A stretch of DNA of 64,000 nt from Streptomyces sp. HNM0574 (GTDB lineage Bacteria > Actinomycetota > Actinomycetes > Streptomycetales > Streptomycetaceae). Positions 8,648 to 18,069 of the stretch are shown here, piece after piece. The position numbers and the translations under genes are program-made. The notes below the pieces were generated by a model that was given only the letters and a program-made list of their open reading frames with translations, did no database searches and had not been told where the DNA came from. Position 1 is the stretch's first letter. Each line of letters begins with the position of its first letter. Location of the stretch: the NCBI RefSeq assembly GCF_012726235.1, contig NZ_JAASAH010000014.1, positions 1-64,000 on the forward strand. The letters run 5' to 3'.

Positions 8648-10519
8648 TCAGTGGCGCGGGGTCCTGGGGACCGCGTGCAGGGCGAGGACGGCGAGGTCGT
8701 CCTCGACCGGCTCGGGGCCGAAGTCGTGCGCGGCCTGGCGCACCCACTCGGCGACGGCCATCGCGCCCATGCCCGCGCACTCGGCGAGGATCGCCGCGAG
8801 GCCGTCGTCGTCGTCCAACTGCCGGGTGCCGGAGCGGCGTTCGGTGACGCCGTCGGTGACGCAGAGCAGCGTCTCGCCGGGGGCGAGGTCGAAGGCGTCG
8901 GCGGTGAAGCGGGTGGTCTCGTCGATGCCGAGCAGCAGCTGTGCCGCGGTGACGGGGGTGACGCGGCCGTCGGGGGCCAGCCGCAGTGGTGGCGGGTGTC
9001 CGGCGCTGGCGAGGGTGCAGTGGGCGCCGCCCGCCTCGGGGTCGGGGACGAGTTCGCCGTAGACGAGGCTCAGGAAGCGGGGGCTGGCGTCCTCGCCGCC
9101 GACAGCGACGGCCTCCTCGCCCTCCTCGGTCATGACGGCGTTCAGCTTGCCCAGGACGGAGGCGACGCCGTGGCCGTCGCGGGCGAGGAGGCGGATCATC
9201 TGCCGGGTCAGGCCGGTGACGGACATGGCCTCGGCGTCCTTGCCCTGCACGTCGCCGAGGAGGAAGCTCCAGCGGCCGTCGCGCAGGGGGAAGAGGTCGT
9301 AGAAGTCGCCGCCGACGGTCTGGCCCCTGCCGTGCGGCTCGTACACGATGGCCGACTCGACGCCGGGCAGGCTGGCCAGCGAGGACGGCAGCTGTCTGCG
9401 CTGGAGGACGCTGCTGATGCCGGCCTGATGGGTGTACTGGCGCGCGGTGAGGACGGACTGCGCGACCCTGCGTGCCACGTCCTCGATCATGCGCGCGGCC
9501 GACCCGGTGACCTCGGCCGGTCCGGCGCGGCCGAGGACCAGCGCGCCCTGGCAGGCGCCGCCCGCGACCAGCGAGAACGCCAGCGCGGCGCCGCTCTCGC
9601 CGCCCCCGGCGTCGCCGGGCCAGGGCCAGGGGGTGCCGGCGGTGCGGAGCCCCGGCGAGGGGGCGTCGGGTTCCAGGGCGCGGCGCAGGGCCTCGACGCA
9701 GTGTTCGTCGGTGTGCCAGACGCGGGAGAGGCGCATGCCTCCGGCGGCGGTGCTGAGCCATACGCCGCACCAGTCGGCGAGGCGCGGGACGAGGAGCTGG
9801 CCCGCGAGGGCGGCGACCATGTCCTCGTCGAGCTGGCCGGAGAGGAGTTCGCCGGCCTCGGCGAGGAAGGTGTCGCCGCGGGGTTCGCGTTCCGCTCCGC
9901 GGTGCGGGGCGGGGCCCGTTCCGGGGCCGACGATGCCTTCCGCTTCGAGTTCCCGGTGCAGCGGTTCGGGCAGCGAGCCGGCGGGTGCGGCGGGCTCGGC
10001 GGCCCCGGCCGTCGCGGGGGTGAGGAGGAGGCGGAACCAGACGGACTTCTGGGTGCGCCGGTAGGTCACGCCCCACGAGTCGGCGAGGGCGCCGACGAGG
10101 TGCAGGCCGAAGCCGCGGCCGGCGCGGCGCAGCCCGGAGGGCCCGGGGACGCGTCCGGAGGGCTGCTCGTCGACGACCTCGACCCACACCTCGGCGAGGG
10201 CTCCGGCGGTGTCCGGCTCGTCGGAGACTTCCGGTGCGGGTTCCGGTTCCGGTTCCGGTCCGCCGGGGGCGGTGGTGACGGTGCAGCGGACGTCGATGCC
10301 GGTGCCGGCGTGCATCAGGGCGTTGGTGACGATCTCGCTGACGAGCAGGGCCGCGCTGTCGGCCAGCCGCTCCGCGCCGGGTCCGGCCGCGGGCGTTCCC
10401 GCGGTCCGGTCGGCGATGACGGCACGCACGAAGGAGCGGGCCCGCGACGGTGCGGACCGGCTCGCGGGCAAACCGGTCCGCGCCCCGGGGCTGCCCGGGG
10501 CCGGGGTGGGTCTGCGCAC
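8648..10519 (-). CDS. RsbW-like ATPase / GAF / SpoIIE-type PP2C phosphatase
   Basis: 623 residues from the GTG at 10519, chosen because GGGAG lies 5 nt upstream; a GTG four codons earlier (10531) is also open. Domain order: an HATPase anti-sigma-like domain at residues 20-140 (LLVSEIVTNALMHAG, GRGFGLHLVGALADSWG); a GAF-like region at about 200-370; a PP2C/SpoIIE phosphatase at about 400-620 with metal motifs GGDFYDLFPL, LGDVQGKDAEAMSVTGL, SAGHPPPLRL and CVTDGVTERR. Such proteins control anti-anti-sigma partner switching by serine phosphorylation and dephosphorylation. It diverges from the giant hybrid kinase with a short shared promoter region, so the two may belong to one signalling pathway. 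Confidence 0.87.
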   Translation of the reverse strand: MRRPTPAPGSPGARTGLPASRSAPSRARSFVRAVIADRTAGTPAAGPGAERLADSAALLVSEIVTNALMHAGTGIDVRCTVTTAPGGPEPEPEPAPEVSDEPDTAGALAEVWVEVVDEQPSGRVPGPSGLRRAGRGFGLHLVGALADSWGVTYRRTQKSVWFRLLLTPATAGAAEPAAPAGSLPEPLHRELEAEGIVGPGTGPAPHRGAEREPRGDTFLAEAGELLSGQLDEDMVAALAGQLLVPRLADWCGVWLSTAAGGMRLSRVWHTDEHCVEALRRALEPDAPSPGLRTAGTPWPWPGDAGGGESGAALAFSLVAGGACQGALVLGRAGPAEVTGSAARMIEDVARRVAQSVLTARQYTHQAGISSVLQRRQLPSSLASLPGVESAIVYEPHGRGQTVGGDFYDLFPLRDGRWSFLLGDVQGKDAEAMSVTGLTRQMIRLLARDGHGVASVLGKLNAVMTEEGEEAVAVGGEDASPRFLSLVYGELVPDPEAGGAHCTLASAGHPPPLRLAPDGRVTPVTAAQLLLGIDETTRFTADAFDLAPGETLLCVTDGVTERRSGTRQLDDDDGLAAILAECAGMGAMAVAEWVRQAAHDFGPEPVEDDLAVLALHAVPRTPRH

Positions 10520-10548
10520 GGGAACTCCCACGTCGGAGGGGAACGAAA

Positions 10549-10562
10549 CCTACTAAAGTAGG
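10549..10562. promoter_or_regulatory. Palindrome and candidate -10 box in divergent promoter
   Basis: CCTACT-AA-AGTAGG is a perfect 14-bp palindrome in the gap between the phosphatase gene and the hybrid kinase gene. The overlapping TAGGAT (10559-10564) is a good Streptomyces -10 hexamer for the kinase gene. It may be an operator controlling both directions; this is inferred from placement alone. Confidence 0.4.
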
Positions 10563-10606
10563 ATACGGCCGGATTCAGCGTGGAGGCCGGGAATGAGGGC
10601 GGCGCC

Positions 10607-13600
10607 ATGGGTGACGCGGACGGGCGGCCGGTGCGCACGGCCGATCTCCGCCCCCTGCTGGGGGCGTTGAGGGCGCTGCGCGACGGGGACTTCACCGTCC
10701 GGGCCGACACCGGGCAGGACGGCGTCCTCGGTGAGCTGGCCGAGGTCCTCAACGAGGTGGCCTCGCGGAACGCGCATCTCTCCGGCGAGCTCGGACGCGT
10801 ACGCCGTGCCGTGGCGGACCGGGGCCGGCTGGAGGAGCGGCTGGCGCCGAGCCCCGGGGCCGGGGCCTGGGCGGGCGCGGTGGAGGACGCGAACGAGCTG
10901 GTCGGCGCGCTGGCCGAGCCCGTCACCCGGGCGACGGGGGTGCTGGAGGCGCTGGCGGGCGGGGACCTGGGGCAGCGGGTGGACCCGCCGCGCGGGCGGT
11001 CCCGGCCGCGCGGGGAGCTGCGGCGGCTGGGGCTGAGCGTGAACCGGGTGGCCGACCAGCTGTCGGCGTTCACCGGCGAGGTCACGCGGGTCGCGCACGA
11101 GCTCGGTACGGCGGGGCGGCTGGACGGGCGTGCGGTCTCACGGGGGCTGTCGGGTGCGTGGCGGGAGGTGACGGACGCGGTCAACGCGATGGCGGACCAA
11201 CTCACGCGCCAGGTGCGGGACATCGCGGCGGTGACGACGGCGGTGGCGCGCGGCGATCTGACCCGGAAGGTGACCGTCGAGGCGTCGGGCGAGCTGCTCG
11301 ATCTGAAGCTGACGGTGAACACGCTGGTGGACCGGCTGTCGGCGTTCACCGAGGAGGTCACCCGGGTCGCGCGGGAGGTCGGGACGGACGGCAACCTCGG
11401 TGGTCAGGCGCATGTGGCGGAGGCGTCGGGGGTGTGGAAGGACCTCACGGACAACGTCAATTCGATGGCGCTGAATCTGACCTCGCAGGTGCGGAGCATC
11501 GCGCAGGTGGCGACGGCGGTGGCGCGGGGCGATCTGAGCCAGAAGATCACCGTGGACGCGAAGGGCGAGATCCTTCAGCTGAAGACGACGCTGAACACGA
11601 TGGTGGATCAGCTCTCGGGTTTCGCGGACGAGGTGACCCGGGTCGCGCGGGAGGTCGGGACCGAAGGAACGCTCGGCGGGCAGGCGCGCGTCACGGATGT
11701 CTCGGGAGTCTGGAAGGACCTCACGGACAACGTGAACTTCATGGCGTCGAACCTCACCTCACAGGTCCGCAACATCGCCCACGTCACCACCGCCGTCGCA
11801 CACGGCGACCTCTCCAAAAAAATCGACGTCGACGCACGCGGCGAAATCCTCGAACTCAAAACCACCGTCAACAGCATGGTCCAGCAACTCCGCGCATTCG
11901 CCGACGAAGTCACCCGCGTCGCCCGCGAAGTCGGCACCGACGGAAACCTCGGCGGACAGGCCCGCGTCACCGACGCCTCGGGGGTGTGGAAGGACCTCAC
12001 GGACAACGTCAACTTCATGGCCTCCAACCTCACCTCACAGGTCCGCAACATCGCCCACGTCACCACCGCCGTCGCACACGGCGACCTCTCCAAAAAAATC
12101 GACGTCGACGCACGCGGCGAAATCCTCGAACTCAAAACCACCGTCAACAGCATGGTCCAGCAACTCCGCGCATTCGCCGACGAAGTCACCCGCGTCGCCC
12201 GCGAAGTCGGCACCGACGGAAACCTCGGCGGGCGGGCCGTGGTGCAGGGCGCCTCGGGGGTGTGGAAGGACCTCACGGACAACGTCAACTTCATGGCGTC
12301 GAACCTCACTTCGCAGGTCCGCAACATCGCGCAGGTGGCGACGGCGGTCGCGAACGGCGATCTGTCCAAGAAGATCGACGTCGACGCGCGCGGCGAGATC
12401 CTGGAGCTGAAGACCACCGTCAACACGATGGTGGACACGCTCTCCTCGTTCTCCTCCGAGGTCACCCGGGTCGCGCGGGAGGTGGGCAGCGAGGGCCAAC
12501 TGGGCGGGCAGGCCAGGGTCGAGGGCGTGTACGGGACCTGGAAGCAGCTCACGACCAGCGTCAACGAGCTCGCGCTGAACCTCACCACGCAGGTCAGGGC
12601 GATCGCCGAGGTCGCCAGCGCGGTGACCCAGGGCGACATGTCCCGCGCGATCACGGTGGAGGCGAAGGGCGAGGTCGCCGCGCTGAAGAACAACGTCAAC
12701 CTGATGGTCTCCAACCTGCGGGAGACGACCCGTACCAAGGACTGGCTGGAGTCGAACCTGTCCCGGATCGCGGACCTCATGCAGGGCCACCGGAATCTGG
12801 TGGAGGTGGCGGACCTGATCCTGCGGGAACTGGCGCCGCTGCTGAACGCGCAGGCCGGGGCGTTCTTCCTGACGGACGGCGCCGGGGCGGCGTCCGGGGG
12901 CGAAGGGGTGGCCGGGGGCCTGGAGTTCATCGCCGGGTACGGCACCGCGGGGCGGGACGGCGAGGGGCGGGACGCGGACAGTCCGCTGCGGGGGCTGCTC
13001 GCGCAGGCCGTCACGGAGAAGCGGCGCATCCTCATCGAGGACGCGCCGCCCGACTACGTCACCGTCGAGTCAGGGCTGGGTTCGGCGCCGGCGGTGAACG
13101 TGCTGATCCTGCCGGTGCTGTTCGAGGACCGGCCGCTGGGTGTGATCGAGGTGGCCTCGTTCAGCCGGTTCAACGAGATGCAGCTGACGTTCACCGACCA
13201 GTTCGCGCACACCTTCGCCGTCTCCATCAACACGATCATCGCGAACGCCCGTACCGAGTCGCTGCTGTCCGAGTCGCAGCGGCTGACGTCCCAACTGCGG
13301 GAGCGCTCCGAGGAGTTGCAGCGCTCCAATGCCGAGCTGGAGGAGAAGGCGGCGCTGCTGGCGACGGCCTCGCAGTACAAGTCGGAGTTCCTGGCGAACA
13401 TGTCGCACGAGCTGCGCACCCCGCTGAACTCGCTGCTGATCCTGGCCCGGCTGCTCGCGGACAACCCCGAGGGTCATCTGTCGCAGCAGGAGGTCGACTT
13501 CGCCACCACCATCCACCGTTCCGGGGCCGACCTGCTCCAGCTGATCAACGACGTGCTGGACCTGTCGAAGGTCGAGGCGGGGCGGCTGGACGTGCGCCCC

Positions 13601-14896
13601 CGCGAGCTGCCGCTGCGCAAGCTGCTCGACTACGTGGACTCGACGTTCCGGCCGCTGACCGTCGACCGGGGCCTGGACTTCCGCATCGTCGTCGCGGACG
13701 ACGTGCCCCGGCAGCTGCACTCGGACGAGCAGCGGCTCCAGCAGATCCTGCGCAACCTGCTGTCCAACGCGGTGAAGTTCACCTCCTCCGGGGGCGTGGA
13801 GCTGCGGGTCGACCGGGTGTCGCCGGAGCGGTTCGAGGAGGAGACGCTGCGGGAGGCGGAGTGCGTGGTGGCGTTCGCCGTGACGGACGAGGGCATCGGC
13901 ATCCCGCCGGAGCAGCTGTCCGTCATCTTCGAGGCGTTCCAGCAGTCGGAGAGCGCCACCAACCGCACCTACGGCGGTACCGGGCTCGGGCTGTCCGTGA
14001 GCCGGAACCTGGCCGGGCTGCTGGGCGGCCGGATCGAGGCGGAGAGCGAGCCGGGCGCCGGCTCGCGCTTCACGCTGTACGTCCCCTCCGTGCTGACCGG
14101 CGGCGACCGCTCCCCCGCCGCCGGCGTCCCCTCCGAGCTCCCGCCCCCGGAACCGCGCCCGCGCGAGGAGCCGCCCGTACGGGAAGCGTCCGCGCCGGAG
14201 CCCGAGGCCGTGGCGGCCGAACGGTCCGGGGCCGCCGGGGAGCCGGAGCCCCGGGGCGCGGGTGTGCGGGAGACGTGGGAGGGGGCGCGCGGGACGTACG
14301 AGGCGTACGGGAGCGGGGTGGAGGTGCGGCCGTACGGCGCGGAGGACGGGGGCGAGGACACCTGGCCGGAGACGACGCGGCTGCGGCAGTGGCTGAGCGG
14401 GCTGCCCGGGCAGGTGCTGGCGGGCCGTCACGTGCTGATCGTCGACGACGACATCCGGAACGTGTTCGCGCTGACCCATGTGCTGGGCCGCGTCGGGATC
14501 TCGGTGAAGTACGCGGAGAACGGGCGGGAGGGGTTCGAGGTGCTCGACCGCTCCCCCGAGGTCTCGCTGGTCCTGATGGACATCATGATGCCGGGCATGG
14601 ACGGCTACCAGACGATCCAGGCGATCCGGCACAACCCCCGGCTCTCCCGCGTCCCCGTCGTCGCGCTGACGGCGAAGGCCATGCCGGGTGACCGGGAGAA
14701 GGCGATCGAGAGCGGCGCCGACGCGTACATCCCGAAGCCGGTGAACGTGGACCGGATGCTGGCCACCATCTACGAGCTCCTCCTCGCCCGCGACAGCGGC
14801 GCCCGGACCCCGCCCCCGCCCGGCACGGAGCCGGACGACGCGGCCGGGGGCCCGGGCGGGACAGAGGCCGACGACGGGACGGAGGAGTCCGGATGA
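10607..14896 (+). CDS. Giant multi-HAMP hybrid sensor histidine kinase
   Basis: 1429 residues from the ATG at 10607 (GAGGGCGG upstream; a GTG at 10580 lacks a ribosome site). No transmembrane segment is visible, so it is cytosolic. Residues 1-720 are about eight HAMP-type units with a regular 92-residue period (VRxIAxVxTAVAxGDLSxKIxVDAxGEIxxLKxTVN). Then a GAF domain (about 735-890), a coiled coil, HisKA with FLANMSHELRTP (phospho-acceptor His934), HATPase (NLLSNAVKFT, DEGIGIP, GGTGLGLSVSRNL), an acidic Pro-rich linker and a receiver domain (LMDIMMPGMDG, Asp1325). Its stop overlaps the start of the next response regulator gene (ATGA). HAMP arrays of this kind relay or tune stress signals. Two central units are identical at DNA level. 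Confidence 0.93.
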   Translation: MGDADGRPVRTADLRPLLGALRALRDGDFTVRADTGQDGVLGELAEVLNEVASRNAHLSGELGRVRRAVADRGRLEERLAPSPGAGAWAGAVEDANELVGALAEPVTRATGVLEALAGGDLGQRVDPPRGRSRPRGELRRLGLSVNRVADQLSAFTGEVTRVAHELGTAGRLDGRAVSRGLSGAWREVTDAVNAMADQLTRQVRDIAAVTTAVARGDLTRKVTVEASGELLDLKLTVNTLVDRLSAFTEEVTRVAREVGTDGNLGGQAHVAEASGVWKDLTDNVNSMALNLTSQVRSIAQVATAVARGDLSQKITVDAKGEILQLKTTLNTMVDQLSGFADEVTRVAREVGTEGTLGGQARVTDVSGVWKDLTDNVNFMASNLTSQVRNIAHVTTAVAHGDLSKKIDVDARGEILELKTTVNSMVQQLRAFADEVTRVAREVGTDGNLGGQARVTDASGVWKDLTDNVNFMASNLTSQVRNIAHVTTAVAHGDLSKKIDVDARGEILELKTTVNSMVQQLRAFADEVTRVAREVGTDGNLGGRAVVQGASGVWKDLTDNVNFMASNLTSQVRNIAQVATAVANGDLSKKIDVDARGEILELKTTVNTMVDTLSSFSSEVTRVAREVGSEGQLGGQARVEGVYGTWKQLTTSVNELALNLTTQVRAIAEVASAVTQGDMSRAITVEAKGEVAALKNNVNLMVSNLRETTRTKDWLESNLSRIADLMQGHRNLVEVADLILRELAPLLNAQAGAFFLTDGAGAASGGEGVAGGLEFIAGYGTAGRDGEGRDADSPLRGLLAQAVTEKRRILIEDAPPDYVTVESGLGSAPAVNVLILPVLFEDRPLGVIEVASFSRFNEMQLTFTDQFAHTFAVSINTIIANARTESLLSESQRLTSQLRERSEELQRSNAELEEKAALLATASQYKSEFLANMSHELRTPLNSLLILARLLADNPEGHLSQQEVDFATTIHRSGADLLQLINDVLDLSKVEAGRLDVRPRELPLRKLLDYVDSTFRPLTVDRGLDFRIVVADDVPRQLHSDEQRLQQILRNLLSNAVKFTSSGGVELRVDRVSPERFEEETLREAECVVAFAVTDEGIGIPPEQLSVIFEAFQQSESATNRTYGGTGLGLSVSRNLAGLLGGRIEAESEPGAGSRFTLYVPSVLTGGDRSPAAGVPSELPPPEPRPREEPPVREASAPEPEAVAAERSGAAGEPEPRGAGVRETWEGARGTYEAYGSGVEVRPYGAEDGGEDTWPETTRLRQWLSGLPGQVLAGRHVLIVDDDIRNVFALTHVLGRVGISVKYAENGREGFEVLDRSPEVSLVLMDIMMPGMDGYQTIQAIRHNPRLSRVPVVALTAKAMPGDREKAIESGADAYIPKPVNVDRMLATIYELLLARDSGARTPPPPGTEPDDAAGGPGGTEADDGTEESG
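11750..12231 (+). repeat. Two identical 206-bp segments inside the hybrid kinase gene
   Basis: Positions 11750-11955 and 12026-12231 are identical over 206 bp at an offset of 276 bp (one 92-residue HAMP unit). The identical block uses codons unlike the flanking units: AAA-AAA for Lys-Lys, GAA for Glu, CTC for Leu and CAA for Gln. The adjacent units encoding almost the same protein use AAG, GAG and CTG. This points to recent duplication or gene conversion from a different paralogue. Confidence 0.95.
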
Positions 14897-15564
14897 CGAC
14901 GCCGCTGCCCTCCCCCTCGGGGGGTTCCAGCATCCTCATCGTCGACGACGCCGAGGAGAACCTGGCGGCGCTGGAGGCCGTGCTCGGGCCGCTGGGCCAG
15001 CGGGTGGTGTCGGCGCGGTCCGGCGAGGAGGCGCTGAAGGCCATGCTCCGGCAGGACTTCGCCGTGGCGCTGATCGACGTCCTGATGCCGGGCATGGACG
15101 GGTTCGAGACCGTCGGCAACATCAAGCGCCTCGACCAGACCAAGGACGTGCCCGTCATCCTGGTCACCGGCGCCGACGTCGACACCGACTACGCGTACCG
15201 GGGCTACGCCCTGGGGGTGGCCGACTTCCTGGCCAAGCCCATCGACCCGTGGGTGCTGCGCACCAAGGTCACGGTCTTCCTGGAGCTGCACCGCAAGAAC
15301 CGGCAACTCGCCGCGCAGGCCGAGCAGTTGCGCCGTCTGCTGATCACGGGCCCGGCGGCGGACGACGGGACGACGGCGGAGGCGGCCCCGGCGGAGCCGC
15401 GGGCGGCCACCCCTCCTGGCGAGGAACGCCTCACGGAGATCGTGGAGAAGCTCGGCCAGATCAAGGACCTGCTCCGGGAGGCGGAGGGCTACGAACCCCC
15501 GGGCCTGGCCGACCGGTTGGCCGACATGGAACGCCTCGTGAGGGCCCTGGGCACGGGCGAGTAG
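14893..15564 (+). CDS. Response regulator with C-terminal coiled coil
   Basis: 223 residues, overlapping the hybrid kinase stop by 4 bp (ATGA). The N-terminal receiver domain has the acidic pair (ILIVDDAEEN), the phospho-acceptor Asp62 (ALIDVLMPGMDG), the conserved Thr (VILVTGAD) and Lys (DFLAKPIDPW). After residue 140 comes a predicted coiled coil (ELHRKNRQLAAQAEQLRRLL), an Ala/Pro linker and a short helix (LTEIVEKLGQIKDLLREAEGY). There is no DNA-binding or enzymatic output domain, so it probably acts through protein contacts, most likely as partner of the upstream kinase. Confidence 0.88.
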   Translation: MTTPLPSPSGGSSILIVDDAEENLAALEAVLGPLGQRVVSARSGEEALKAMLRQDFAVALIDVLMPGMDGFETVGNIKRLDQTKDVPVILVTGADVDTDYAYRGYALGVADFLAKPIDPWVLRTKVTVFLELHRKNRQLAAQAEQLRRLLITGPAADDGTTAEAAPAEPRAATPPGEERLTEIVEKLGQIKDLLREAEGYEPPGLADRLADMERLVRALGTGE

Positions 15565-15607
15565 CGCCCCGTGCGGCCGCTTCGGCGGGCGCGGCTAGGG
15601 TGGCGGG

Positions 15608-16306
15608 ATGGCGGAGACGGCGAAGCGGGCCGGGGTGGACGGGCGGTCCACGCGGTGGAACGCGCACAAGGCCCGGCGTCAGGCCGAGATCCTCGACGCC
15701 GCCATGGCCGCCGTGGAGGAGCACGGTCCGCACGTCGGGGTGCAGCGGATCGCGGAGCGGATCGGACTGCCGCGCTCGGTGGTGTACCGGCACTTCAAGG
15801 ACCGCGCCGATCTCGACGAGCTGATCCGGCAGCGCGTGATGGGCTCCCTGATGGCGGAGCTCGCGCCCGCGCTGGAGCCGGACGGCACGGTGATCTCGTC
15901 GATCCGCCGCTCCGTGGACGCCTATCTCGGCTGGGTCACCGCGCATCCCCGGCTGCACGCCTTCCTGGGTGCGGGTTCCGGGCGGCCGACGGGCCGTTCG
16001 CGTGCCGTCGCGGACACCAAGGCGGCGATCACGGTGCGGACCGGTGACGTGTTCGCGGGGCTGCTGGGTGCCTTCGGCAAGGACGCCGGACTGGCGCCGT
16101 CGATCGCCTCCGGGCTGGTCGGCTTCGTGGACGCCACGGTGAACAACTGGCTCTCCGGGAAGGGCAGGACGGGCGGCGCGCCGGACACGGAGGAGCTCGC
16201 CGAGTTCCTCACCTGCTCGATCTGGGCGGTGCTCGACGGCAACCTGCGGCGCCTGGGCGTCGAGCTCTCCCCGGACCACCCGGTCTCGGACCTGCCGGGC
16301 GCCTGA
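15608..16306 (+). CDS. TetR-family transcriptional regulator
   Basis: 232 residues. The helix-turn-helix is clear (RQAEILDAAMAAVEEHGPHVGVQRIAERIGLPRSVVYRHFKDRADLDELIRQRV). The C-terminal ligand-binding half (VISSIRRSVDAYLGWVTAHPRLHAFLGAGSG, SGLVGFVDATVNNWLSGK) does not name a ligand. It is immediately upstream of, and parallel to, the monooxygenase/diiron oxygenase/ferredoxin reductase set, with 234 bp between, and probably regulates that set. This is inferred from gene order. Confidence 0.85.
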   Translation: MAETAKRAGVDGRSTRWNAHKARRQAEILDAAMAAVEEHGPHVGVQRIAERIGLPRSVVYRHFKDRADLDELIRQRVMGSLMAELAPALEPDGTVISSIRRSVDAYLGWVTAHPRLHAFLGAGSGRPTGRSRAVADTKAAITVRTGDVFAGLLGAFGKDAGLAPSIASGLVGFVDATVNNWLSGKGRTGGAPDTEELAEFLTCSIWAVLDGNLRRLGVELSPDHPVSDLPGA

Positions 16307-16540
16307 CCTCCCAACTTCCTGTGCCCGCCGGTGACTTGGGCGTCTCCCCCGTACGCGTGCCCGCTGTTCCGCGACCGGGCGGCGCTATGACGTACGCCAC
16401 ACTGCACCCAGATATCTGAAACACGCTGTCGCAGTTAGCTTGGGGCTACCTCGGGTAACACACACCCACCGGCCCGCCCGGAATCCGTCGGTACGGGAAC
16501 CTCCGGCAGCACCGCGCAACGCAGCTAAGGGAGACGGGAC

Positions 16541-18025
16541 ATGACGCAGCGGCACGTCGACGTGTTGATCCTCGGTGCGGGGCTGTCGGGCATCGGCGCG
16601 GCCTGTCACCTGACCCGGCAGAACCCGGGCACCAGCTACACCGTCCTGGAGCGCCGCTCCCGGATCGGCGGCACCTGGGACCTGTTCCGCTACCCGGGCG
16701 TCCGCTCGGACTCCGACATGTACACCTTCGGCTACCGCTTCCGCCCCTGGCGCGGGACGAAGACCCTCGCCGACGGGCCGAGCATCCGCCGCTACGTGCG
16801 GGAGACCGCCGAGGAGTACGGCGTCACCGGACACATCCGCTTCGGGCGCCGGGCCGTGCGGGCGAGCTGGTCCAGCGAGGCCGGGGTGTGGACCGTCGAG
16901 GCCGTCGACGAGGCCACCGGCGAGACCGAGATCCGCACCGCCGACTTCCTGGTGAACGCGACCGGCTACTACGACTACGACCGGGGCCACCGGCCGGAGT
17001 TCCCCGGCGAGGAGCGCTTCGGCGGGACGGTCGTCCACCCGCAGCACTGGCCCGAGGACCTGGACCACCGCGGCAAGCGCGTGGTCGTCATCGGCAGCGG
17101 CGCCACCGCCGTCACGCTGGTGCCCGCGATGGCCGGCGAGGCCGCGCACGTCACCATGCTCCAGCGCTCCCCCGGGTACGTGATGACGCTGCCCGAGCAC
17201 GACCCGGTGTCGGTCCTGCTGCGGAAGGCGGGCGTGCCCGAGGGCCCGGTCCACCGGTTCGGGCGGACCCGGAACATCGCGCTCCAGCGCGGGCTGTACG
17301 CCGCGTGCCGGGCGGCGCCCGGGGTGATGCGGAAGGTGCTGCTGGCGGGGGTGCGGGCGCAGGTGGGGCGGAAGGTCGACATGCGGCACTTCACCCCGTC
17401 GTACAAGCCCTGGGACCAGCGGCTGTGCGTGGTGCCGGGCGGTGACCTGTTCAAGGTGCTGCGCGAGGGCCGCGCCTCCGTGGCGACCGGCGCCGTCGAG
17501 ACCTTCACCGAGACCGGCGTCCGGCTCACCTCGGGAGAGGAGATCCCGGCGGACGTCGTCGTCACCGCGACCGGGCTGCGGGTGCAGATCGCGGGCGGCG
17601 CCGAACTGGAGGTCGACGGGCGGAAGGTGACCACCCGGGACCACGTGGTCTACCGGGGCGTGCTGCTCGACGGCATCCCCAATCTGGCGATCATCCTCGG
17701 GTACACCAACGCCTCCTGGACGCTCAAGGCCGACCTCGCCGCCGACTGGTTCAGCCGCCTCCTCGCGTACATGCGCAGCACGGGCCACACGCGGGTCACG
17801 GCCGTCGCGACGGCCCAGGACCGGGCCGCCGAGTCCGCCATGGGCGACTCGCTGACCTCGGGTTACATCCGGCGCGGGGACGCGGTGATGCCGCGGCAGG
17901 GCACCCGAGCGCCCTGGAAGATCTTCAACAACTACTACCGCGACCGACGCGCCCTGGAGCGCTCCCCGATCGAGGACCCGGCGCTCCGCTTCGACGGCGC
18001 GAGCGCTCCGCGGACGACGCCGTGA
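16541..18025 (+). CDS. Flavin-containing monooxygenase, Baeyer-Villiger type
   Basis: 494 residues; ATG at 16541 with AAGGGAG upstream. The FAD Rossmann motif is at the N-terminus (ILGAGLSGIGAACHL), followed by the substrate/FAD region (FRYPGVRSDSDMYTFGYRFRPW), the Baeyer-Villiger-like fingerprint FGGTVVHPQHWP, and the NADPH Rossmann motif VIGSGATAVTLVPAM. The family inserts one oxygen atom next to a ketone or oxidises N/S atoms using NADPH and O2. The substrate is unknown. The gene leads a four-gene run with a diiron oxygenase and a ferredoxin/reductase fusion, suggesting stepwise oxidation of a hydrophobic substrate. Confidence 0.9.
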   Translation: MTQRHVDVLILGAGLSGIGAACHLTRQNPGTSYTVLERRSRIGGTWDLFRYPGVRSDSDMYTFGYRFRPWRGTKTLADGPSIRRYVRETAEEYGVTGHIRFGRRAVRASWSSEAGVWTVEAVDEATGETEIRTADFLVNATGYYDYDRGHRPEFPGEERFGGTVVHPQHWPEDLDHRGKRVVVIGSGATAVTLVPAMAGEAAHVTMLQRSPGYVMTLPEHDPVSVLLRKAGVPEGPVHRFGRTRNIALQRGLYAACRAAPGVMRKVLLAGVRAQVGRKVDMRHFTPSYKPWDQRLCVVPGGDLFKVLREGRASVATGAVETFTETGVRLTSGEEIPADVVVTATGLRVQIAGGAELEVDGRKVTTRDHVVYRGVLLDGIPNLAIILGYTNASWTLKADLAADWFSRLLAYMRSTGHTRVTAVATAQDRAAESAMGDSLTSGYIRRGDAVMPRQGTRAPWKIFNNYYRDRRALERSPIEDPALRFDGASAPRTTP

Positions 18026-18069
18026 CCCACGGCGGGGCACGCCCACCCCTTCAGGAATCGAGGACTCCG

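Noticed and set aside
8413..8847. A 144-codon plus-strand frame overlapping the 51-residue membrane protein and the phosphatase gene
   Set aside because: Gly/Arg-rich shadow; the 51-residue frame has the ribosome site and hydrophobic segments.
11158..14691. A 1177-codon plus-strand frame inside the hybrid kinase gene
   Set aside because: It overlaps the kinase in another frame, is Arg/Gly-rich, has no ribosome site, and the kinase frame contains all domain motifs.
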